NCBI RefSeq assembly: GCF_005405885.1 | Contig: NZ_BJFL01000008.1 | Span: 1-64,000 of the forward strand | Length of the DNA: 64,000 nucleotides | Direction: 5' to 3' | DNA from: Gandjariella thermophila | GTDB lineage: Bacteria > Actinomycetota > Actinomycetes > Mycobacteriales > Pseudonocardiaceae | In this document: positions 1-8,244 of the stretch, in pieces | Layout of the letters: every line of letters begins with the position of its first letter | Position numbering within the stretch: the stretch's first letter is position 1 | Program-made: the position numbers and the translations under genes | The notes under the pieces: generated by a model | Databases searched by the model: none | Told to the model about the DNA's origin: nothing | What the model saw: only the letters and a program-made list of their open reading frames with translations

Positions 1-209
1 GTGGCGAGCTCTCTATCGGCGACAAGGCAAACAACAGGGTGATCTCCTCACTGCGCTCTGCCGTCGAACGATGCATCGCCCATGTCAAGAACTGGAAGAT
101 ACTTGCCACCGGCTTTCGAGGGCACCTCGCCGAGCTTCCGAATGTCATCCGAATCGTCACCGCACTTGAGTTCTACCGACTTGGCTGGTAAGGGCTCTGA
201 ATAACGCTC
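1..209 (+). mobile_element. Right end of an IS5-type insertion sequence (cut by window edge)
   Basis: The segment holds the last 62 codons of a DDE transposase and then a short sequence that, on the minus strand, reads GAGCGTTATTCAGAGCCCT (191-209). That string has the look of the terminal inverted repeat of actinobacterial IS5-group elements. The other end lies outside the window, so the repeat cannot be confirmed by pairing. The element stops inside a minus-strand reading frame for a secreted protein, which it appears to have disrupted. Confidence 0.75.
3..191 (+). CDS. IS5-family transposase, C-terminal part
   Basis: The frame is open from the window edge to TAA at 189-191 and encodes 62 residues. 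It contains RSAVERCIAHVKNWKILATG followed by a stretch ending TALEFYRLGW, a C-terminal signature I recognise from DDE transposases of IS5-type actinobacterial elements. The Glu of the AVER motif would be the last acidic residue of the DDE triad. The start and the first two catalytic Asp residues are outside the window, so whether the full gene is intact cannot be judged. Confidence 0.85.
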   Translation, partial: GELSIGDKANNRVISSLRSAVERCIAHVKNWKILATGFRGHLAELPNVIRIVTALEFYRLGW

Positions 210-374
210 CATGTACTGGGCCTGGTCAGCACACATCTGCGCTACCGCATCGCGCGGCTGACGCTGGCACCAGCTTGGTTCGGCCGCAGACCCCAGCGGA
301 GGAACGATCACGGACAGCCCGACCAGCGCGGCTACCATTGCCACGGTTGCCGACAATCTTGTGGATAAGCTCAC
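48..374 (-). pseudogene. Secreted-protein gene truncated by the IS element
   Basis: A GTG at 374 preceded by GAGAGG begins a frame with a clear signal peptide (TRLSATVAMVAALVGLSVIV, ending near LGSAAEP) and then a short Cys-containing stretch. From about base 209 downward the frame reads antisense through the IS terminal sequence and the transposase gene, so its last 50 or so residues are not native. The original C-terminus is therefore lost. An upstream ATG at 428 is possible but has no good ribosome-binding site. The family was not recognised; the protein was probably exported. Confidence 0.6.
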
Positions 375-877
375 GAAAGCCTCTCTGCGAATGCCGCGAA
401 CACATAGAATGCGCGAAAGGTGGCGCACTGTCGCCGACCGTAGCGGTCAACAAGAAAGGCAGGCGATATCAGCCTACTCATCACTATCGGCAATCGTATC
501 CCAGGGTTGCCGACTCCGACGACGGCGAGACGGACCGGTGGCTATCATCCAATGATGGAGCATCAGATTCCGCGCTACTGACAGACAGGTCTCCGCCCCC
601 GAAAAAAACGAATTTTCCGGCCCTCCCGAAACTCACGCTACAGGCGATTGAAGAAGCGGCATCAGCCGTGCAGACCAACCCGCGACCGTCGCGTGGACCA
701 CGCCAGGAGTCGTAGCCGCGTGCGGTAGAGGTCTTGGGTTTGAAAAGCGCTTACTTGTACCGGCCAACCCGTGGTCCAGCATGAGCCGGCCTTCGGTCCG
801 ACGAGGGCGAGGGTGCGTACTCGTCGCGGGTTCCGCATTTCCTCGTTCGCGCCCATGGCCGCCGCGGTCGGGCTTGG
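375..877. other. Gene-free stretch
   Basis: About 500 bases with lower GC than the surroundings. Several short overlapping frames exist on both strands, but none has a recognisable family, convincing ribosome-binding site or third-position GC bias. It may be sequence left from gene decay near the IS element. Confidence 0.5.
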
Positions 878-3664
878 TCAGTGGGCTGAATTCCGGGCCA
901 AGGCACGGTGGAGGACCTCGGCGAGATGGACGGCGGCGCGGCCGGTGCCCTGGGCGATCTGGGTGCGGCAGCTGAACCCGTCGGCGAGCACCAGGGCGTC
1001 CGGGGCGTCCCGCAACGCGGGGAACAGCGCGTGCTCCGCGCACGCCTGGGAGACGTCGTAGTGGCCGCGCTCGAAGCCGAAGTTGCCGGCCAGCCCGCAG
1101 CAGCCCTCGACGAACTCGGCCCGCACCCCGACGTGGTCGAGCAGCGCCCGGTCCGCGGCCGAACCGAGCACCGCGGACTGGTGGCAGTGCACCTGCCCGA
1201 CGGCGTCGGTGTCCAGCCGCCCGGCGAGCCAGTCCAGGTCGCCGGCGGTGAGCAGCTCGGCCAGGGTGCGCACGCCGCCGGCCACCGCCTCGACGTCCGG
1301 TCCGCCGAGCAGTTCGGGCAGGTCGGTGCGCAGCGCGGCGGTGCAACTCGGCTCCAGGCCGACGATCGGCACGCCCGCCGCGACGGGTTCGGCGAGCGCC
1401 CGGACGGTGCGCGCCATGACGCGCCGGGCCACGCCGAGCTGTCCGGTGCTCACCCAGGTCAGCCCGCAGCACACCGGGCCGCGGGGCAGTTCGACGGTGT
1501 AGCCGGCGGCCTCCAGCACCGCGACCGCGGCGCGGCCGATGTGCGGGTCGAACGCGTTGGTGAAGGTGTCCGGCCAGAGCACCACCCGGCGCCCGCCCGC
1601 GCGGGGTGCCCGGCGGCGGAAGGCGCGGGTGAACGGCTCAGCGAACGCGGGCAGGGCGCGTTCCGCCGCGATCCCGCCGAGCCGCTTGATCAGCGCGGAC
1701 CGGCGCAGCAGGGCGTTGGTTGCGCGGGGCGCGAGCCCGGCGGCCCGCGCCCACACCGGCAGCCAGCCCATCGAGTAGTGCGCGGCCGGCCGGGGCCGGT
1801 GCCGGTAGTGCTGGTGCAGGAACTCGGCCTTGTAGGTGGCCATGTCCACGTCCACCGGGCACTCGGCGCGGCAGGCCTTGCAGGACAGGCACAGGTCAAG
1901 CACGCCGAGCACGTCGGCGGAGCGCCAGCCGTCGGTGACCGCCTCGCCGTGCAGCATCTCCACCAGCGCCCTGGCCCGGCCGCGGGTGGAGTGCCGCTCG
2001 TCCCGGGTGGCCCGGAAGCTCGGGCACATCACGCCGCCGGAGGTGTTGCGGCACTTGCCGACGCCGACGCAGCGGCGGGCCGCGGCGGCGAACGATCCGC
2101 CGTCGCGGGGGTAGCGGAACGCCACGGGGACGTCCACTGTGGACGCCGAGGGCCAGCGCAGGTCGGCGTCCAGCGGCAGCGGGTCGACCAGCCGGCCGGG
2201 GTTGAGCAGGTTTTCCGGGTCGAACAGCGCCTTGAACTCGCCGAACGCGCGGATCACCTCGGCCGGGTACATCTTCGGCAGCAGTTCGGCGCGGGCCTGA
2301 CCGTCGCCGTGCTCGCCGGACAGCGACCCGCCGTGGCTCGCCACCAGGTCGGCCAGGTCGGTGCCGAACCGCCGGAACGCTGCCACGCCGTCCGGGCTGA
2401 CCAGGTCGAAGTCCAGCCGGACGTGGATGCAGCCCTCGCCGAAGTGTCCGTAGTAGACACCGTGCCGGCCGTGCTCGCGGAGCAGGCCGTGGAAGGCGCG
2501 CAGGTAGTCGCCGAGCTTCTCCGGCGGCACCGCGGTGTCCTCCCAGCCGGGGTAGGCCTCGGTGCCGTCGGGCAGCCGGGTGGTGATCCCGGAGCCCTCC
2601 TCACGCAGCCGCCAGAACGCGCGCTGCTCGGCCGGCGCGGTGACGATCAGCGCGGACTCCCCGGCGCCGGCCAGTTCCTCGGCGCGCGCCCTGGCCTCGT
2701 CCGCGGTGGCCCCGCCGACCTCGCAGTACAGCCACGCGCCGCCGGCCGGCAGCGCCTCGGTCACCGGCGAAGGCCCCCGGTTGGTCCGGTACGCGCCGAC
2801 CAGCGCGGTGTCCACGCTCTCCGCGGTCAGCGGGCGGTGCGCGAGGATCGCGGGCACCGCGTCGGCCGCGGTGAAGGTGTCGGTGAAGCCGAGCACGGCG
2901 AGCACCCGCACCGGCGGGCTCTCCACCAGGCGCACGGTCGCGGCCAAGAGCGTGGCGCAGGTGCCCTCGGTGCCGGTGAGCGCGCGGGCCAGGTTGCCGC
3001 CGTGCTCGGGCAGCAGCGCGTCCAGCGCGTAGCCGGAGATCCGCCGGGACAGCCGGGGCATGCCGGTGCGCAGCGCCGCCAGGTTGCGGTCCACCAGCGC
3101 GCGCAGTCCCGGCGCCAGCGGCCCCGCGGAGTCCACATCGGACACCTCGAGCCGGGTGCCGTCGGCGAGCAGGATGTCCAGCGCGACCACGTTGTCCGCG
3201 GTGGTGCCCCAGGCCACCGAGTGCGAGCCGCAGGAGTTGTTGCCGATCATCCCGCCGAGCGTGCACCGGCTGTGCGTGGACGGGTCCGGGCCGAACGTCA
3301 GGCCGTGCGGTGCCGCGGCGGCGCGCAGGTCGTCCAGGACCACCCCGGGCTGCACCCGCGCGGTGCGCGCGTCCGGGTCCAGGTCGAGAATGCGGTCCAG
3401 GTAGCGGGAGCCGTCCACGACCACGCCCGCGCCGCACGCCTGGCCCGCGATGGAGGTGCCGGCGCCGCGATGGGTGACCGGCACGCCGTGCTCGGCGCAC
3501 ACGGCGACCACGGCGGCCATGTCCTCGGCGTCGCGGGGCAGCACCACCGCGCGCGGCACGTGCCGGTAGTTCGACGCGTCGGTGGCGTAGGCGGCGCGGG
3601 TGCCCGCGTCGGCCCGCACGTCGCCGGAGATCCTGTCGCCCAGCGCCCGAACGAGTGCGTCCAC
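878..3664 (-). CDS. FAD-binding and (4Fe-4S) 2-hydroxyacid dehydrogenase
   Basis: A 928-residue flavoprotein resembling YdiJ/D-lactate and D-2-hydroxyglutarate dehydrogenases. The N-terminal half is a PCMH-type FAD domain (HRGAGTSIAGQA near residue 58, IGNNSCGSHS near 140) followed by the FAD-oxidase C domain. The C-terminal half has ferredoxin-like cysteines (CVGVGKC near 528, CLSCKACRAECP near 590) and two CCG-type motifs (VCCGLTW near 730, GCCGLAGNFGFE near 855), as in GlpC/LutA. It probably oxidises a D-2-hydroxyacid and passes electrons via Fe-S clusters to a carrier. The substrate cannot be told from sequence. The GTG start is as given, but the ribosome-binding site (GGAGG one base upstream) is too close to be certain. 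Confidence 0.88.
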   Translation of the reverse strand: MDALVRALGDRISGDVRADAGTRAAYATDASNYRHVPRAVVLPRDAEDMAAVVAVCAEHGVPVTHRGAGTSIAGQACGAGVVVDGSRYLDRILDLDPDARTARVQPGVVLDDLRAAAAPHGLTFGPDPSTHSRCTLGGMIGNNSCGSHSVAWGTTADNVVALDILLADGTRLEVSDVDSAGPLAPGLRALVDRNLAALRTGMPRLSRRISGYALDALLPEHGGNLARALTGTEGTCATLLAATVRLVESPPVRVLAVLGFTDTFTAADAVPAILAHRPLTAESVDTALVGAYRTNRGPSPVTEALPAGGAWLYCEVGGATADEARARAEELAGAGESALIVTAPAEQRAFWRLREEGSGITTRLPDGTEAYPGWEDTAVPPEKLGDYLRAFHGLLREHGRHGVYYGHFGEGCIHVRLDFDLVSPDGVAAFRRFGTDLADLVASHGGSLSGEHGDGQARAELLPKMYPAEVIRAFGEFKALFDPENLLNPGRLVDPLPLDADLRWPSASTVDVPVAFRYPRDGGSFAAAARRCVGVGKCRNTSGGVMCPSFRATRDERHSTRGRARALVEMLHGEAVTDGWRSADVLGVLDLCLSCKACRAECPVDVDMATYKAEFLHQHYRHRPRPAAHYSMGWLPVWARAAGLAPRATNALLRRSALIKRLGGIAAERALPAFAEPFTRAFRRRAPRAGGRRVVLWPDTFTNAFDPHIGRAAVAVLEAAGYTVELPRGPVCCGLTWVSTGQLGVARRVMARTVRALAEPVAAGVPIVGLEPSCTAALRTDLPELLGGPDVEAVAGGVRTLAELLTAGDLDWLAGRLDTDAVGQVHCHQSAVLGSAADRALLDHVGVRAEFVEGCCGLAGNFGFERGHYDVSQACAEHALFPALRDAPDALVLADGFSCRTQIAQGTGRAAVHLAEVLHRALARNSAH
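2132..2144. repeat. 13-bp palindrome GTCCACTGTGGAC
   Basis: Perfect dyad inside the FAD/Fe-S dehydrogenase gene; one of four exact GTCCACWGTGGAC copies in the window. Confidence 0.7.
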
Positions 3665-3706
3665 GCCTCCAGTGTCACCACACTGGCCGGCGCTCGCGCA
3701 CCCGGC

Positions 3707-4909
3707 TCAGGTTGACCGGAGCGCCGCCGTGGTGGGGACGTGCGGCCGCCCGCCGGCGAGGACCAGCCGGACATCGCGCAGCGCGGCGAGGCCGGCCACC
3801 GGGTCGCCGTCGACGACCAGCACGTCGGCCCGGTTGCCGGGGACGAGCCGCCCGGTGTCCGGCAGGCCGAGCGCGGCGGCCGCGTCCACCGTGGCCAGTT
3901 CGATGATCCGCTCGGGGGCGAACCCGACGTGCGCGAACACCTCGAGGGCGCCCACCGGGTCGGCGAACACCGCGCCGGGCACGCCGGTGTCGGTGCCGGC
4001 CGCCAGCCGCACGCCCCGCTCGTCCATCCAGCGCAGCCGGTCGAACAGTTCGGCCGCGTTGTCCTCGCCGAACCGCTTGGCGAAGCCGCGCCAGTTCCGG
4101 CTGATCGCCGGGCAGACGTAGATGCCGGCGTCGACTATCCGGGCGACGAGGTCCTCGGGCGCGTCGAACCCGCCGTCGCGCAGCCAGGTGCAGTGCTCGA
4201 TGGTGGTCACCCCGGCGGCGACGGCCGCGGCGATGCCGTCCGTGCCGTGCGCGTGCGCGGCGACCGGCAGCCCGAACCGGCCGGCCTCCTCGACGGCGAC
4301 GCGCACCTCGTCCGCGCCGAACTGGGAGTCCCACATGCCCGGCCCGGTGGGGGTGAGGTGACCGCCGGTGACCATGATCTTGATCACGTCGGCGCCCGCG
4401 TCGGCGTTGCGGCGCACCGCGTCCCGGATGCTCCGCTCCCCGTCCACCTCGCCGCCGAGGAACCAGCAGTGCCCGCCCGGGATGGTCAGCGGCACGGTGG
4501 CGGCGAGGATGCGCGGGCCGGCCAGGTGACCGGCGGCGATCGCGTCCCGGACCCGCACCGCCAGCCCGGCGCGGTCGCCCAGGTCCCGGACGGTGGTCAC
4601 GCCGGCGTCGAGTAACCGCTGCGCGCGGGCGGCCATGCCCAGCACCAGCGCGGTGTTCTCGCCGGCCACCGCGGCCGCGATGTCCGGGCCGGCGTCGAAG
4701 GCGAGGTGCACGTGACAGTCGATCAGGCCGGGCAGGGCGGTTCCGGTCGGGAAGGACACCCGCTCGGCGCTCGGCGGCGCCAGCGGTTCCACCTCGTCAC
4801 GGTGGCCGGCGGCCACGATGCGGCCGTCGGAGACCAGCACCGCGCCGTCGTCGATCCGCTGGCCGGCGTCGCCGGGAAGGATTCGTGCTACGAAGATCAA
4901 CAGGTCCAC
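3707..4909 (-). CDS. Amidohydrolase family protein
   Basis: A 400-residue metal-dependent hydrolase of the imidazolonepropionase/prolidase-like amidohydrolase group. Visible metal-site motifs are LPGLIDCHVHLAFD (HxH) near residue 63, KIMVTGG (candidate bridging Lys) near 175, VAAHAHG near 215, IEHCTW near 235 and AAGTDTGVPG (final Asp) near 315. The N- and C-terminal segments (VARILPG, ADVLVVDGDP) form the usual beta-sandwich. Members cleave dipeptides, organophosphates or cyclic amides; the substrate is not identifiable here. It lies downstream of no clear partner and is separated from the next minus-strand gene by 42 bases. Confidence 0.9.
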   Translation of the reverse strand: MDLLIFVARILPGDAGQRIDDGAVLVSDGRIVAAGHRDEVEPLAPPSAERVSFPTGTALPGLIDCHVHLAFDAGPDIAAAVAGENTALVLGMAARAQRLLDAGVTTVRDLGDRAGLAVRVRDAIAAGHLAGPRILAATVPLTIPGGHCWFLGGEVDGERSIRDAVRRNADAGADVIKIMVTGGHLTPTGPGMWDSQFGADEVRVAVEEAGRFGLPVAAHAHGTDGIAAAVAAGVTTIEHCTWLRDGGFDAPEDLVARIVDAGIYVCPAISRNWRGFAKRFGEDNAAELFDRLRWMDERGVRLAAGTDTGVPGAVFADPVGALEVFAHVGFAPERIIELATVDAAAALGLPDTGRLVPGNRADVLVVDGDPVAGLAALRDVRLVLAGGRPHVPTTAALRST

Positions 4910-5103
4910 GGGACCGCCACCCTACCGAAAACCACCGGATCCGGAATTCGGCCCCACGGCGCCGCCGGCACCGTCCGCCACGGGCGAAACAGCGGCGTAA
5001 CGCCTTCGGCCCAGTCGCCGGCATCCGGCGATCACTCCCCGCGACCTTCCGCGAAGTGTTAACCTGCGAACACCACGTGAGCTAAACCACCAGGGCGCAG
5101 CGG

Positions 5104-5682
5104 ATGACTGTTTTCTCCCGGCCACAGCGCGGATCGGACGGAGAGCGGGAGAGGATTAATCGCAAGCAGTTACGCCGACGGTGCGAAAGACGGGTCCGCG
5201 ACCTTGACATCCCCACGCCCTTCGACGTGGTCGAGTTGTGCTGGCGGCTGGAAACCTGGTGGGGGCGGGCGATCCGGCTCGTGCCACTGAACCTGCCGCC
5301 GGACGGACCGTGCGGCATCTGGGTGTCCACCGCCGGCACCGAGTACATCCTCTACGAGCGGCAGACCACCGCGCTGCACCAGGAACACATCGTCCTGCAC
5401 GAGGTCGGTCACCTGCTCTGCCGGCACGAGGCCGCGCCGATGCTCGACGGAGCCGCGTTCGGCCTGCTGTTCCCCAGCCTGGATCCGGCGATGGTGCATC
5501 GGGTGCTCGGCCGCACCCACTACACGGCGGTGGAGGAGCAGGAGGCCGAACTGATCGCGTCGATGATCCTGGAACGCGCCCACCGGCAGCGGCCCGAACC
5601 GGCCTGGAACCCGCCCCCGGAAACCGCCGGAATCGTGTCCAGAATCGAGGACTCGCTCAGCGGCCCGCCGGACCACGGATGA
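5104..5682 (+). CDS. ImmA/IrrE family metallo-endopeptidase
   Basis: A 192-residue protein with the zinc motif HEVGH at residues 99-103 followed by LLCRHE. That pattern is typical of ImmA/IrrE (DUF955) peptidases, which in known cases cleave DNA-binding repressors to derepress mobile-element or stress genes. The N-terminus is basic and helical. Its stop overlaps the start of the next gene (ATGA), so the two are probably translationally coupled. No Xre-type repressor, the usual target, lies next to it, so the target is unknown. The 194-base gap upstream presumably contains the promoter. Confidence 0.85.
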   Translation: MTVFSRPQRGSDGERERINRKQLRRRCERRVRDLDIPTPFDVVELCWRLETWWGRAIRLVPLNLPPDGPCGIWVSTAGTEYILYERQTTALHQEHIVLHEVGHLLCRHEAAPMLDGAAFGLLFPSLDPAMVHRVLGRTHYTAVEEQEAELIASMILERAHRQRPEPAWNPPPETAGIVSRIEDSLSGPPDHG

Positions 5683-6911
5683 AGGACATCATCTTCCCGA
5701 TCTGCGCTGTCGCGTCCTGGATAACGTTTCTCTACAAGGCCAGCGGCCTGCTGCGCCCGTTACGGCGGAATCCGGCGCTGGTGGTTCTCTGCGTCAACTT
5801 CGCGCTGCTCGGCGCCATCTTCACGGTGTCGACACCGGCGGTCTCCGCCGCGCTCGATGCGATTCTCGGCCTGCCCAACGTGGCGGCGTTCTGCATTCAC
5901 ATGAGCGTGGTCGCCTACAGCTTCGCGGTGCAGGCCATGCTGCTTTTCTGGACCTATCCGCCGGCGCTGGCCCGGCTTCGGGTGCGGCGGAGGTTACTGG
6001 TCCTCGGGCCGGTGCTGGCCACCATGGTGACGCTGTTCGTCCTCGCCGGAGCCCGGGAGCGCTACCGGGACTTCCTGCTGGACAACGCCGGCCGCCCGCT
6101 GGTCACCGCCTACCTGCTGTTCTACGTGGTGACGCTGGCCGTGGCGCTGGTGGTGACGGCGCGGATGTCCTGGCAGTTCGCCCGGCTCGCCGGCCGGCCC
6201 TGGCTGCGTCGCGGGCTGCGGCTGAACACCGTCGGCGCCATCACCGCGCTGGGCTACTGCGCGGTCCGGGTGGCCGACGTCGTCGGCACGTGGGCGGGCG
6301 CGAACCCCGGCGCCTGGGAGTTCCTGGTGCCGCTGTTCGCCGGTGCCGGCACGCTGGTCACCATCTGCGGCCTCACCCTCCCCGCCTGGGGGCCACGGCT
6401 GTCGGCGCTGTATCGCTGGGTGCGCGAGTACCGCACCTACCACCGGCTCTACCCGCTGTGGGCGGCGCTGTACCGGGCGGTGCCGGCGATCGCGCTGCAC
6501 CCGCCGGCGTCCCGCCTCGCGGACCGGCTGAGCGTGCGCGATCTCGACCTCCGGCTGTACCGGCGGGTCATCGAGATCCACGACGGCCGGCTCGCGCTCC
6601 GGCCCTGGTTCGACCCGGACGTGGCGGCCACCGCCGAGCGACAGGCGCGGCTGGCCGGGCTCACCGGCGAGGAGCTGGCGGCCACCGTGGAGGCGGCCAA
6701 GCTGGCGGCGGCGCTGCGGGCCAGGGCCGCCGGCCGGCCGACGCACGCCCCGGCCGCGCCCGCCGCGGACCCGGCCGGCCGCAGCGACCTGCGCGGCGAG
6801 ACCGACCGGCTGGTTCGGGTGGCCACCGCGTTCCGGCGCTCGCCGGTGGTCGCGGCCGCCGCCCGCGCGGAGCCCGGCACGCACGTGCCCGACCAGGCGC
6901 GCGAGGGGTAG
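5679..6911 (+). CDS. MAB_1171c-type putative membrane transporter
   Basis: ATG overlaps the stop of the ImmA/IrrE gene by four bases and gives 410 residues. About seven hydrophobic segments fill residues 1-240 (starting IIFPICAVASWITFLYKASG), followed by a cytoplasmic tail of roughly 170 residues with RTYHRLYPLWAALYRAVPAI, a sequence typical of the MAB_1171c/DUF6545 family. The family is widespread in actinomycetes, usually next to ImmA/IrrE or Xre genes, and has no established function despite the transporter label. Longer in-frame starts upstream run through the peptidase gene and were rejected. Confidence 0.85.
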   Translation: MKDIIFPICAVASWITFLYKASGLLRPLRRNPALVVLCVNFALLGAIFTVSTPAVSAALDAILGLPNVAAFCIHMSVVAYSFAVQAMLLFWTYPPALARLRVRRRLLVLGPVLATMVTLFVLAGARERYRDFLLDNAGRPLVTAYLLFYVVTLAVALVVTARMSWQFARLAGRPWLRRGLRLNTVGAITALGYCAVRVADVVGTWAGANPGAWEFLVPLFAGAGTLVTICGLTLPAWGPRLSALYRWVREYRTYHRLYPLWAALYRAVPAIALHPPASRLADRLSVRDLDLRLYRRVIEIHDGRLALRPWFDPDVAATAERQARLAGLTGEELAATVEAAKLAAALRARAAGRPTHAPAAPAADPAGRSDLRGETDRLVRVATAFRRSPVVAAAARAEPGTHVPDQAREG

Positions 6912-6937
6912 TCACGCCGTGCCGGCACGGCCGGGAG

Positions 6938-7335
6938 TCACCGGGTGAGAACCTCGGCCAGCCGGGCGGCGAACTCGGCCGGATGCGTCGCGTAGCCGAC
7001 GTGGCCGCCGGGGAACTCGGTCACCTCGGTGCCCAGCCGCGGGGCCAGCTCGGCGTTCGGGCGGTAGGGCAGTTCCTCGCGGGAGTCCCGCCCGCCGGCG
7101 AGCACCAGCCGCGCGCCCGCGCCCCGCAGCGCCTCGACGTCCGGGACGTAGCGCGGGTCCTGGCGCAGCTTGTGCTCCAGGTGAACCGGTCGGCCAGTGC
7201 CTCGGCGGCACCCCGGAACGTGCCGGCGTCGCCGTTTCCGCCGACGACCAGCAGCAGCGCCGGACCGTGGCCGCGCACCTCGTGGTACAGGCTCGCCCCG
7301 GGCACCCGGAGCGCGCTCGTCGTCACCTCGGTCAT
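6938..7335 (-). pseudogene. Alpha/beta hydrolase with internal deletion and frameshift
   Basis: The first 52 codons from ATG at 7335 encode a normal alpha/beta-hydrolase N-terminus (SLYHEVRGHGPALLLVVGG, ending ALADRFT). The next recognisable part, in another frame, is the family C-terminus (LEHKLRQDPRYVPDVEAL, then a stretch with the catalytic His in GGHVGYATHPAEFA) ending at 6938. The roughly 130 residues between them, including the nucleophile Ser elbow, are missing. The junction is at about 7180. The gene cannot make an active hydrolase. Confidence 0.8.
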
Positions 7336-7488
7336 GGCACCACGCTAGCGGCAGATCATGCGTATCACGCATTTTTTCGCGCCGCGCAAACATCGGCGGC
7401 GAGTGTTGACGCCGGGCAGGTACGCGGAGCAGTATTTCAACGCCTGTTGAGTTAATCAGGAACGCAAGCCACGGGGAAGGGGACAACC

Positions 7489-8235
7489 GTGAGCAACCAG
7501 GGGCAGGGCGGCGCCTTCGCACCGGAGGACGTCGACTTCGAGGCCTTCTACCAGGGCAAACCGCCCGTCGAGGGGCTCGGGACCGGATTCGACGTGGCGC
7601 CGTGGGACATCGGTGGCCCGCAGCCCGCGGTGGTCGAACTGGAGCGGCGCGGCGGCTTCCGCGGCGACGTCCTCGACGTCGGCTGCGGGCTCGCCGGGAA
7701 CGCCGTGTTCCTCGCCGAGCGCGGGTACCGGGTGGTCGGGGTGGACGCCGCGCCCACCGCGCTGCGCCGCGCCCGGGAACGTGCCGAGGCACGGGGCGTG
7801 CACGTCGAGTTCGTGCCGGCGGACGCGACCGAGCTGGCCGGTTTCGAGCAGCGGTTCGACACCGTGCTGGACAGCGCCCTCTACCACTGCCTCGGCGACG
7901 AGGACCGCACCCGGTACGCCGCGGCGCTGCACCGGGTCACCAGGCCCGGCGCGCACCTGCACCTGTTCGCCTTCTCCGACACGGAACCCGGCGGCATGCG
8001 CATGCCGATCTCGGTGAGCCAGGACGATCTGCGCGCCCACCTCGGCGAGCACTGGGACATCCGGAGCATCGAGCACACCGACTACACGATCGCCTTCACC
8101 CGGGAGTCCCTGGCGCGGCGTGACCCGAATTCGTTCGAGGGCGTCGGCATCGAGATCGACCTCGGCGCGCTGCGCACCGACGAGCGGGGCCGGGTCCTCT
8201 CGGCCGTGTGGCACCTGCACGCGGTGCGGCGGTAG
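7489..8235 (+). CDS. Class I SAM-dependent methyltransferase
   Basis: A 248-residue Rossmann methyltransferase. Motif I is VLDVGCGLAGNAVFLA near residue 65, the acidic end of strand 2 is VVGVDAAPTAL, and FDTVLDSALYHCL follows near 125. GTG at 7489 has a strong ribosome-binding site (GGGGAAGGGG) just upstream. The nearest relatives I can think of act on small molecules, including thiol and tellurite methyltransferase-like proteins; the substrate is not evident. It converges with the PLP enzyme gene downstream, leaving only nine bases between them. Confidence 0.88.
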   Translation: MSNQGQGGAFAPEDVDFEAFYQGKPPVEGLGTGFDVAPWDIGGPQPAVVELERRGGFRGDVLDVGCGLAGNAVFLAERGYRVVGVDAAPTALRRARERAEARGVHVEFVPADATELAGFEQRFDTVLDSALYHCLGDEDRTRYAAALHRVTRPGAHLHLFAFSDTEPGGMRMPISVSQDDLRAHLGEHWDIRSIEHTDYTIAFTRESLARRDPNSFEGVGIEIDLGALRTDERGRVLSAVWHLHAVRR

Positions 8236-8244
8236 CACCTGCTG

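Noticed and set aside
275-715. 146-residue plus-strand frame
   Set aside because: It overlaps the signal-peptide gene in antisense, has no ribosome-binding site and no recognised family.
908-3715. 935-residue open frame on the plus strand
   Set aside because: It is antisense to the FAD/Fe-S dehydrogenase over its whole length and has a Gly/Arg/Val-biased composition typical of high-GC shadow frames.
7358-7377. ATGCG/CGCAT dyad followed by six T as an intrinsic terminator
   Set aside because: The stem is only five bases and it lies between divergent genes, so no transcript should end there; an operator is as likely.
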